A stretch of 64,000 bases of DNA from Lewinellaceae bacterium (GTDB lineage Bacteria > Bacteroidota > Bacteroidia > Chitinophagales > Saprospiraceae): assembly GCA_020636225.1 (NCBI GenBank), contig JACJYI010000009.1:1-64000 (forward strand), written 5' to 3'. Position 1 is the stretch's first letter; every line of letters begins with the position of its first letter. Under the pieces are notes generated by a model. That model did no database searches. It was not told the origin of the DNA and was given only the letters and a program-made list of their open reading frames with translations. The position numbers were made by a program, and so were the translations under genes. Positions 13,919-21,957 of the stretch are shown one piece after another.

Positions 13919-16240
13919 ATGTCCGGACCTGCAGCATTCCATATCCACTTCCGGGGCCAGGTCCAGGGCGTGGGGTTTCGGCCCCTGGTGTACCGACTGG
14001 CCAGGGAAGGCGGTTGGGCTGGTTGGATCAGCAATGGCAAGGACGGGGTCCATCTGTACCTGGAAGGTTCGCGTGAAGAGATCGAATTCAAGGTTCGATC
14101 CATTCAGGAGCAGCTTCCCGCCTATGCCCGCATCCAGGAGACGATCATCACCCCGACGGAAGGTCTTTCGTTGGGTACCTTTTTCATTCGGGACAGTGAG
14201 GACCAGTCGGCCACCGATCTCCTGCTGAGCCCCGACCGGGGCATCTGTCCCACCTGCCGGGCGGAATGGCGTGAATCGGACAATCGACGGTATCAATACC
14301 CGTTCATCACCTGCCTGCACTGCGGTCCACGATACAGCATCATCCGGCAATTGCCCTATGACCGGGAGCGGACCACCATGGCCTCCTTCCCGCTCTGCCC
14401 GGCTTGCGCAAAGGAGGTACAGGATCCCCTGGATCGACGGCATTACTCCCAGACCAATTCCTGCCCGGACTGCGCCATTCCCATGGCATGGGAGGACGGA
14501 CCAACCGGGCAACGGGAACACGACCCCCAACGGATCATCGACCTGGCCACAACGGCCCTGAACAGTGGGCAGATCCTGGCGATCAAGGGACTGGGCGGCT
14601 ATCTCCTCCTGGCCGATGCCCGGGATCAGACCGTTATCGAGACGCTCCGCCGGCGCAAACACCGCCCCGACAAGCCCCTGGCCCTGATGTATCCCGATCA
14701 GCAGGTCCTGGCCCGACATGTAGCGTTGACCGACAAGGCCCGGCAACTCCTGGAAGGTTCGGCCTCCCCGATCGTGCTCCTGCCCTGGACGGACCTGGCC
14801 CGACAGCAGCTGCCCCTGGACCGGATCGCTCCGGGCCTTGCGGAGATCGGGGTGATGCTACCCAGCACGCCCTTGTTCGACCAGATCCTCCAGGCATTCG
14901 GCCATCCGGTCATTGCCACCAGCGGCAATATCAGCGGCTCGCCGATCCTCATCCACGAAGAGGAGGCCCGGTCAGGCCTGGCCGGCATTGCCGACCATTT
15001 CCTGCACAACGATCGGGACATGGTGGCCCCCCAGGATGACAGCGTGCTTCGGCTGGCCGGTCCCGCCTCCGATCCGATCGTCCTCCGGCGGTCGCGTGGC
15101 CTGGCACCTGCCTTCCTGCACAGTGCCTTTGGCCATTGGCAGGCAGAGGTATTGGCCATGGGGGCACACATGAAGGGGGCCCTGGCCATCCAGCACGGGG
15201 ATACCACCCATATCAGCCAGTACCTGGGCAACCTGGAATCCTTCGAGGCCCAGGAGACCTATCAGCAAGTGACCCGGCAACTGCTGGCCATCCTCGAATG
15301 CACACCTGGGCTGATCCTGACCGACGAGCATCCCGGGTATTTCACAACCCGGTGGGGACAGGACCTGGCCCGGCAGCTGGGGATCCCCCATCAAACCTTC
15401 CCGCATCACCTGGCCCATTTCGCAGCCGTACTGGCCGAGCATGACCGCCTCGCCGATCCCGAACCGGTGCTGGGTGTGATCTGGGACGGAACCGGGCTGG
15501 GCGCAGATGGCACCGTATGGGGAGGTGAATATTTCCTGCGAGCAGACAACCAGTATCGGCGGCTGGCCTTCCTCCAGCCCTACCCTCTCCTCCTGGGCGA
15601 CAAGATGGCGCGAGAACCCCGCCTGGCCGCCCTGGCCCTGGCCTATGGTCATCCAGAGGCAGAGGCCATCCTGCGCCCGAAATTCTCTGACCGGGAATGG
15701 TCGCTCTACCACCGCCTTCTGCAGGACGGCCAACAGATGATGACCTCCAGTATGGGACGTCTGTTCGCGGGCGTAGCCGCCCTGCTGGGCTGCTGCGACC
15801 GGCAATCCTTCGAAGGCCAGGCCGCCATCTACCTGGAAGCCCTGGCCGCCCGATCCCCGGATACGCCCGGCTATGCGCTGGACCATGGGACAAAAGGGGT
15901 CACGGGGCATGCTGAACTGATCCGATATATCCTGGCGGACCTCCACACGGGCCGGCCCGTGTCCGCCATCGCCGCTGCCTTCCACCGAAGCCTGGTGGAC
16001 TGGATCGGCCAGGTAGCCAGCGATGCCCGGGTCCGGATCATTGCCCTCAGCGGGGGTGTCTGGCAGAATGCCCTCCTGACCCGAATGGTCGAGGAGGACC
16101 TGGGATCCCGCTTGACCATCCTGCGTCACCGCCAACTGGCACCAAATGACGAAAATATCCCCCTGGGGCAACTTGCATTACTGTGGCAACAGCAGCATGA
16201 TGCGTATCTTCCTGATCCCGACCCGGCATCCAACCATTGA
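13919..16240 (+). CDS. hypF: Carbamoyltransferase HypF
   Basis: A 773-residue enzyme that uses carbamoyl phosphate to carbamoylate the C-terminal Cys of HypE, the source of the cyanide ligands. Domains in order: acylphosphatase (FRGQVQGVGFRPLVYRL, residues 11-27), a double zinc finger with four CxxC pairs (Cys110/113, 132/135, 160/163, 182/185), a YrdC-like domain (KGLGGYLLLADA and KHRPDKPLALM, from about residue 220), and a Kae1/TobZ-like domain with the metal motif HHLAHFAAVLAEH around residue 500. All parts look intact and the length matches the family. It is 21 bp upstream of hypC. Confidence 0.95.
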   Translation: MSGPAAFHIHFRGQVQGVGFRPLVYRLAREGGWAGWISNGKDGVHLYLEGSREEIEFKVRSIQEQLPAYARIQETIITPTEGLSLGTFFIRDSEDQSATDLLLSPDRGICPTCRAEWRESDNRRYQYPFITCLHCGPRYSIIRQLPYDRERTTMASFPLCPACAKEVQDPLDRRHYSQTNSCPDCAIPMAWEDGPTGQREHDPQRIIDLATTALNSGQILAIKGLGGYLLLADARDQTVIETLRRRKHRPDKPLALMYPDQQVLARHVALTDKARQLLEGSASPIVLLPWTDLARQQLPLDRIAPGLAEIGVMLPSTPLFDQILQAFGHPVIATSGNISGSPILIHEEEARSGLAGIADHFLHNDRDMVAPQDDSVLRLAGPASDPIVLRRSRGLAPAFLHSAFGHWQAEVLAMGAHMKGALAIQHGDTTHISQYLGNLESFEAQETYQQVTRQLLAILECTPGLILTDEHPGYFTTRWGQDLARQLGIPHQTFPHHLAHFAAVLAEHDRLADPEPVLGVIWDGTGLGADGTVWGGEYFLRADNQYRRLAFLQPYPLLLGDKMAREPRLAALALAYGHPEAEAILRPKFSDREWSLYHRLLQDGQQMMTSSMGRLFAGVAALLGCCDRQSFEGQAAIYLEALAARSPDTPGYALDHGTKGVTGHAELIRYILADLHTGRPVSAIAAAFHRSLVDWIGQVASDARVRIIALSGGVWQNALLTRMVEEDLGSRLTILRHRQLAPNDENIPLGQLALLWQQQHDAYLPDPDPASNH

Positions 16241-16261
16241 TCATCATCAAAACTATCGACC

Positions 16262-16546
16262 ATGTGTCTGGCCATTCCCGGTAAACTCGAAGCGATCACC
16301 GCCCAACTGGACGACGTCTTCCGCATGGGCCGCGTCTCCTTCGGCGGCATCATCAAGGAGGTCAATCTCTCCATGACGCCCGAGGCCAAGCCAGGGGACT
16401 ATGTCCTGGTCCATGTGGGGGTGGCCCTGCAGATCGTGGATGAGGCCGAAGCACTGGAGACCTTCCAATATCTCCAGCAGATCGGCGAACTGGAGGAACT
16501 GCACCCCGACCAACCCATTGACCGACTGAAATCCTCCGGCTCATGA
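16262..16546 (+). CDS. hypC: Hydrogenase assembly chaperone HypC
   Basis: A 94-residue chaperone beginning MCLAIPGKL. The N-terminal Met is removed to expose Cys2, which binds the Fe(CN)2CO precursor in complex with HypD and then docks to the large subunit. The stop overlaps the hypD start (ATGA at 16543-16546), indicating translational coupling. The C-terminal helix is slightly longer than average. No second HypC/HybG paralogue is in the window. Confidence 0.95.
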   Translation: MCLAIPGKLEAITAQLDDVFRMGRVSFGGIIKEVNLSMTPEAKPGDYVLVHVGVALQIVDEAEALETFQYLQQIGELEELHPDQPIDRLKSSGS

Positions 16547-17637
16547 AATACCTCAGTGAATTCCGCGATCCGGAGCTGGTCAACGGGTATCTGGAGGCCC
16601 TCCATCGGATGGTCACCCGACCCTGGACGATCATGGAAATCTGTGGTGGCCAGACCCACGGCCTGGTCAAGCATGGCATTCTGGACCTGCTGCCCAAGGA
16701 GATCAACATGGTCCACGGACCAGGCTGTCCGGTCTGTGTCACGCCTCTTGGACTGATCGATGAAGCCATCCACCTGGCTGCCGACAAAGGAGCCATCCTG
16801 TGCTCCTTCGGGGACATGCTTCGCGTGCCCGGCACGCAACAGAGCCTGCTGGAGGCCAAGGCGCAAGGTGCCGATGTGCGGATCGTGTACTCCCCCCTGG
16901 AAGCGGTCCAGCTGGCCAGGAAACACCCGGATCGGGAAGTGGTCTTCTTTGCCGTGGGGTTTGAGACCACGGCACCGGCCAACGCCCTTTCCGTGGTCCA
17001 CGCCCATGCGCTGGGGGCCACCAATTACAGCGTACTGGCCTCCCACGTCCTGGTCCCCCCAGCCATGGAAGCCATCCTCAGCGATCCGGAAACCACCATT
17101 GATGCCTTCCTGGCCGCGGGTCATGTCTGTACCATCATGGGGATGGAGGAGTATGAGCCCATTGTCGAGACATTCCATGTGCCCATCGTGGTCACCGGCT
17201 TCGAACCGGTCGATCTGCTGCAGGGGATCACCATGGCGGTCCGGCAGCTGGAAGCGGGCGTAGCCCGGTTGGAAAACCAGTATGCCAGGGTCGTCCAACG
17301 GGAAGGCAACCTGCGTGCCCAGGACACCATCCAGCAGGTGTTCGACGTGTCCGACCGGGAATGGCGGGGCATCGGGACCATCCCGGCCAGCGGGTATGCC
17401 GTCAATCCGGCCTACGCGGCCTATGATGCGAGAAAGAAATTCCACCTGGCGGCGACGACCGCCGAAACCGATAACGGCTGCATGGCCGGCTCCATCCTCA
17501 AGGGCAAGATGAAACCGCATCAATGCCCCTACTTCGGCAAGGAGTGTACCCCGGAAAAACCGATGGGTGCGCCGATGGTCTCCAGCGAGGGGGCGTGTGC
17601 GGCGTACTATCACTATGCGCGTGTGGGGATGGAGTGA
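16543..17637 (+). CDS. hypD: Hydrogenase iron-cofactor scaffold HypD
   Basis: A 364-residue [4Fe-4S] protein on which the Fe(CN)2CO unit is assembled with HypC. The diagnostic motifs are intact: IMEICGGQTHGLVKHG with the iron-binding Cys, VHGPGCPVCVTP with the redox pair, and the C-terminal cluster ligands in NGCMAGS, QCPYFGKECTP and SSEGACAAYY. Length is normal. It is coupled to hypC by a 4 bp overlap and is separated from hypE by a 72 bp G-run repeat. Confidence 0.95.
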   Translation: MKYLSEFRDPELVNGYLEALHRMVTRPWTIMEICGGQTHGLVKHGILDLLPKEINMVHGPGCPVCVTPLGLIDEAIHLAADKGAILCSFGDMLRVPGTQQSLLEAKAQGADVRIVYSPLEAVQLARKHPDREVVFFAVGFETTAPANALSVVHAHALGATNYSVLASHVLVPPAMEAILSDPETTIDAFLAAGHVCTIMGMEEYEPIVETFHVPIVVTGFEPVDLLQGITMAVRQLEAGVARLENQYARVVQREGNLRAQDTIQQVFDVSDREWRGIGTIPASGYAVNPAYAAYDARKKFHLAATTAETDNGCMAGSILKGKMKPHQCPYFGKECTPEKPMGAPMVSSEGACAAYYHYARVGME

Positions 17638-17641
17638 TGTT

Positions 17642-17704
17642 GGGTATTGGGTGTTGGGTATTGGGTGTTGGGTAAAGGGTAAAGGGTAAAGGGTAAAGGG
17701 TAAA
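17642..17704 (+). repeat. G-run heptad array (potential G-quadruplex) between hypD and hypE
   Basis: Nine GGG runs at an exact 7-nt period: alternating GGGTATT and GGGTGTT, then five GGGTAAA units. It fills the gap and ends about 5 bp before the hypE start, where a ribosome would load, so RNA folding here could affect hypE translation. Confidence 0.85.
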
Positions 17705-17709
17705 AAGAT

Positions 17710-18759
17710 ATGTCGTACAGGTTTTCTATGGATTGTCCGCTGCCGAAGCTGGATTTTGATGTGATCACCCTGGGTCATGGAAGCGGTGGCATCCTGACCC
17801 ATCGCCTGCTGGACAAGCTGATCTTCGAAGCCCTGCGCAATCCCATTCTCGAGCAGGAACATGATGGCGCCTTCTTTCAATTGCCGGGAGAGCTGGCCTT
17901 CACCACGGACAGTTTTGTGGTCCATCCCGTGTTCTTCCCCGGGGGAAATATCGGCGAACTGGCCGTGAATGGCACGGTCAATGACCTGGCCATGTGCGGG
18001 GCCATTCCGCGCTACCTGTCCCTGGGGCTGATCCTGGAGGAAGGCCTGCCGGTAGCGGAACTGTGGGAGATCCTGCAGGCCATCAAGCATGCCTGTGCCG
18101 AGGCCCATGTGCAAGTGGTGACCGGGGATACCAAGGTGGTGGACAAGGGGAAGGGCGACAAGATCTTCATCAATACCACGGGCGTCGGTACGGTGCATCC
18201 CAAAGCACGAATCCATTCCTCCCATATCCGCTCAGGCGACCAGATCCTGGTGAGCGGTCCGATCGCGGCCCATGGCATGGCCATCCTCTCCGTTCGGGAA
18301 GGGCTCTCCTTCGAAAGCCCCATCCTCAGCGACACCCAGTCCGTCAATCACCTCGTCGTCCGCCTGCTGGATGCTTTCGGTGACAAGATCCGATTCCTCC
18401 GTGATCCGACCCGGGGAGGCGTGGCCACCGTGCTGAATGAGATCAGCCAGAAATCCGGAGCGGGGATCCGCTTGCAGGAACGGGATCTGCCGGTCGGTGA
18501 GGCCGTGGAAGGTGCCTGTGAGCTCCTGGGGCTGGACCCATTGTATGTGGCCAACGAAGGGATCTTCATTGCCGTGGTTGCCCCGGACATTGCCGACACG
18601 GCGCTGGCCATGATGCAAGGTGACCCCAAAGGCCAGGGAGCGGCCCGCATCGGCGAGGTGGTGGACACTCACCCGGGGCAGGTGGTGATCAAGAGCCTGA
18701 TCGGCGGTTCACGCGTCGTGCACATGCTGCCAGGCGAGCAGTTGCCGAGGATCTGTTGA
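17710..18759 (+). CDS. hypE: Hydrogenase maturation protein HypE
   Basis: A 349-residue PurM-like enzyme that dehydrates its own thiocarboxamide to thiocyanate and donates cyanide to HypCD. The N-terminal LGHGSGG loop, FTTDSFVVHPVFFPGGNIG and the FLRDPTRGGVATVLNE motif are typical. It ends PRIC, with the essential C-terminal Cys that HypF modifies. An ATG at 17728 (MDCPLPKLDF) would match the usual family start better than 17710; both are in frame. The upstream G-run array lies within the leader. Confidence 0.95.
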   Translation: MSYRFSMDCPLPKLDFDVITLGHGSGGILTHRLLDKLIFEALRNPILEQEHDGAFFQLPGELAFTTDSFVVHPVFFPGGNIGELAVNGTVNDLAMCGAIPRYLSLGLILEEGLPVAELWEILQAIKHACAEAHVQVVTGDTKVVDKGKGDKIFINTTGVGTVHPKARIHSSHIRSGDQILVSGPIAAHGMAILSVREGLSFESPILSDTQSVNHLVVRLLDAFGDKIRFLRDPTRGGVATVLNEISQKSGAGIRLQERDLPVGEAVEGACELLGLDPLYVANEGIFIAVVAPDIADTALAMMQGDPKGQGAARIGEVVDTHPGQVVIKSLIGGSRVVHMLPGEQLPRIC

Positions 18760-18790
18760 ACCTATGCAAGTGTGGTGAACTGCAACCTAA

Positions 18791-21709
18791 TTACTGGAAA
18801 CACTTACCTTCCACATCGCAATACACCAGTATCCCATTTGGGCGACTGCACCGGTAGAGCTGATATTCGCTTAAATAGTCAATAGATGTGTATTCCACAG
18901 GGATGACAATATGACCCTTGGCATCGAGAATGCCTCTGAGTTCATTTGCAGGGTCTTCTATTTGAAAGTTAGATTGGTTATTACGGCCACGATAGTTTTC
19001 TATTGCATATTTATAAGGGATCAAAACACTTCCGTCCGGATCGGAAAGCTGAAAACGCAGATCAGGGTAATCACTTATGACTGCGATCATTTGCCCGTCT
19101 TCCAATAGCAAAGTGTCCCGAAACTCCATTTGTTGACCACTGCTTAGATATCCGAGTTCCACCAATTCAAATGCATTATTCAAATATACCAGTCTCGTAT
19201 CTTCAAAAGTGACAATACTTGCAACAGTGTCCACCAATTCAAATCGATCGTTGAACATGAACTGCCGTAAATCATCTCTTGTTAAAATAATCAGAGTGTC
19301 ACTCCATACTGAGAATGGATTTCGCCACTCTGTCTTAAAGCGAAATCTTGATTTCATGGAATAGTCCACAACATCAACATCCCACAAATACTCATCATCA
19401 CGCCCGTTCGATGTCGACAACTGCTCCAACTTATTCATCAGAAAGTAGTAGCCTTTCTTTTTCCACGGTACAATTCGATCATATTGTGGACTGAGCACAT
19501 ATTGAAAATCTGTGTTCACAATACCAGCTCTTTTCCCGAACTCTCGTACAATAGCATATCCGGAGTCGAAAGGCTCCGCATAGGCATAAATAAACCCGGT
19601 CACCCAATCTCCATTGGCATCAGCAAAGGCATGTTGACATTGAGCATCCTGGTACAATGTCAACCCGTTTGAATGGCCCAATCTCCGGGGTTTTACTATT
19701 GGATCCTTCCCTTCCACAAACCTGCCCTCTTTATCCAGATAACAGGTCAGACCTGTACTGGATGTCCTGTCACAAAAGCAAATGCATGGATCATATCCCT
19801 CAACCTCACCTGTGCAGAAGTCATCAAATATAAACGGTACGATCAACTGATAGGTTTCACGATCAATCAATCCCACTTTCCCGTCTCTTCTAGCTTTAAA
19901 CAGGTTATTAAACGTACCAAAATACCTTGCATCATGAAAATTGCGTTTAGTGCCATCCATTCCGTATAAAACAGTTTTTGCATCCAATGTCAAGGAATCC
20001 AAGAAAACGATGACAGGTACATCCTCAACACCTTTCTTTTCCATGGTGACAGCTGCATATTGTCCCATACGAGGAACACGCGAAACTATATCTGTGGTAT
20101 GCATCAGGTAAACACTGTCTTGATGAGCTATATACACATGCCAACCTTCTCTAATTCCAGAAATATCCGTTGGTAATACAATTGGTGTGACGAGAACCCC
20201 CGTGAGGTCTGCTACACCATAATAATTTCCTGACTTAACAACCAGATAAGGATCTCTCAAGGTGATCTTGTCGTATTGCACGGGCAATATCCACACCATA
20301 TCCTCTATGTTGAACGCACCAGATTTTCCCTTCCTATCCAAGATCAGAATATTCCTTTCGTCATAAAAGCGAATTTTGTCAAACTCAAATGGAAGCACCT
20401 GCTGGCTGCCAGATTTAAAAATACCCCAACCACTCTTGGTTTGAACCTTCCATACTTCAGGTTTCAACCTCTCCAATCCAGAAATCGTTATGCTGTCCGT
20501 TAAACCCCAGCCAAATGCTCGCTGAAACATGACATATTCCATCGAATCGACGATGTCAAAAAACAAGTTTTTGCTTCCGGAAGTTGGTTCTTCGTTCAGC
20601 TGATCACAGTCCACTCGCTCCATTGCCTGATTCAAACAGTATGATTCACCGGATTGATAGTCCTGTATATGGTAGTCTCCCGGGAGACCAAATATTTCAA
20701 CTTGCCCTTGAAATGAATGGACTACTTGGCCCAGTGTGTCAATGATCAAGACAGCATCGTCTGATGTCCTATTCAGATCGAGCATGCCATATCCATCCGC
20801 ATTGAATCCACTGAAATAATTACAGTGATTGGAAGAATAAAGAAATTCTCCATTTCTAAGGAGATGCAGGCTAGTACCTCCCTTTAGACTAAAAATTCCA
20901 TATCCACAGTACTCGACCCAAGCACTGTAATCCAAAAGAAAACTGTCTTGCAATTCAGATCCCCGATAGGAATAAATCCGTGTAGTATCCAGGCCATATC
21001 CATGCCTGTCATAAACATGTTTGACCAGTAGATAATCCCCGCCCTCCCCAGGAACAACCGGGACATCTGTTTGGGCGATTGACTTTCCCTTTGATGAAAT
21101 AGTATGATACCCATTCAGTGTCCTTAGACAAAAGGACTGATCAAAATAGTGTGACCCAAAAGCAGAAGAATAATAACCCTCTTCACCTCCATCATCGAGA
21201 AACAGAAATTCAAAATCACTGACTCGCAAGCCGTCCATGGCCACTACTGCATAGAGCTGATACGGGTGGCCTTCCAACTCAATCTCCTTCCCATTAAAAA
21301 TATGGTATCCGGGATACTCCATTCCTGTTTCAAAACGAAGACCCTCTGTTGGAGGCAAAATGACCTCACCTTTGATACTGACCAATCCAACTTTGCAATC
21401 CTCCCAAACAATACCGACCGGATTCTTCAATCGACCCACATTTTCCGCCCCCAACAATGTTCTTCCCTCCGCATATTGATATCGCTCATCCCAACATTGC
21501 GGGATATCCCAGAGATCATACGTAAACAAGGATGCTTGACTGAAGATCGGCTCAACCAATACCACCCCGTCCGGACTCATGTACCCCCATTGCCCATCTC
21601 TTTCGAAAGGAACCGGAAAAGGTGTTGTTTGTGCCATCAGGCGAAGTGTAATAACGGGTATCATGAACCAGAAAGTCATCAAGCTCCTTCGGACAACTCC
21701 TTCTTTCAT
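18791..21709 (-). CDS. Secreted WG-repeat protein
   Basis: A protein of about 972 residues when started at the ATG at 21707-21709. This start gives a clean signal peptide (MKEGVVRRSLMTFWF, then a hydrophobic core ending RLMAQ). The body is built of WG/KWG-type beta repeats, clear in DGQWGYMSPDGVVLVEP, KSGWGIFKSGSQQVLPFEFDKI, NYYGVADLTGVLVTPI and GKVGLIDRETYQLIVPF. No T9SS tail is obvious; it ends with a short Cys-containing segment. Function is unknown; such repeats are generally protein-interaction surfaces. Base composition is much more AT-rich than the flanking hyp genes, which may indicate recent transfer. It converges with hypE and has no apparent operon partner. Confidence 0.75.
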   Translation of the reverse strand: MKEGVVRRSLMTFWFMIPVITLRLMAQTTPFPVPFERDGQWGYMSPDGVVLVEPIFSQASLFTYDLWDIPQCWDERYQYAEGRTLLGAENVGRLKNPVGIVWEDCKVGLVSIKGEVILPPTEGLRFETGMEYPGYHIFNGKEIELEGHPYQLYAVVAMDGLRVSDFEFLFLDDGGEEGYYSSAFGSHYFDQSFCLRTLNGYHTISSKGKSIAQTDVPVVPGEGGDYLLVKHVYDRHGYGLDTTRIYSYRGSELQDSFLLDYSAWVEYCGYGIFSLKGGTSLHLLRNGEFLYSSNHCNYFSGFNADGYGMLDLNRTSDDAVLIIDTLGQVVHSFQGQVEIFGLPGDYHIQDYQSGESYCLNQAMERVDCDQLNEEPTSGSKNLFFDIVDSMEYVMFQRAFGWGLTDSITISGLERLKPEVWKVQTKSGWGIFKSGSQQVLPFEFDKIRFYDERNILILDRKGKSGAFNIEDMVWILPVQYDKITLRDPYLVVKSGNYYGVADLTGVLVTPIVLPTDISGIREGWHVYIAHQDSVYLMHTTDIVSRVPRMGQYAAVTMEKKGVEDVPVIVFLDSLTLDAKTVLYGMDGTKRNFHDARYFGTFNNLFKARRDGKVGLIDRETYQLIVPFIFDDFCTGEVEGYDPCICFCDRTSSTGLTCYLDKEGRFVEGKDPIVKPRRLGHSNGLTLYQDAQCQHAFADANGDWVTGFIYAYAEPFDSGYAIVREFGKRAGIVNTDFQYVLSPQYDRIVPWKKKGYYFLMNKLEQLSTSNGRDDEYLWDVDVVDYSMKSRFRFKTEWRNPFSVWSDTLIILTRDDLRQFMFNDRFELVDTVASIVTFEDTRLVYLNNAFELVELGYLSSGQQMEFRDTLLLEDGQMIAVISDYPDLRFQLSDPDGSVLIPYKYAIENYRGRNNQSNFQIEDPANELRGILDAKGHIVIPVEYTSIDYLSEYQLYRCSRPNGILVYCDVEGKCFQ

Positions 21710-21898
21710 CGGGCTACAAGTTGACATGACAAATATTTCTGAAAGGAATTTCATCCTCCATCCTGTCCAAGGAAGATAATCACTTTACTCAAACCTCAAG
21801 GCCATATCAGCTCATTGCCTTCCCAATGATGTGAGAACATCTGATCCAAGGCTTCGTGCTTTATGGTGACAGTTTCCTGAATAGGCGGAATAACTCAT

Positions 21899-21933
21899 GA
21901 AAAACGCCGCCCCGGTTTCCCGGGACGGCGTTT
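21899..21933 (-). terminator. Rho-independent terminator of the giant surface-protein gene
   Basis: Minus-strand hairpin AAACGCCGTCCCGG-GAAA-CCGGGGCGGCGTTT followed by a T-run, about 25 bp after the stop codon at 21958. Confidence 0.85.
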
Positions 21934-21957
21934 CAGCTTGGTTGAACAGTGGGCCGT

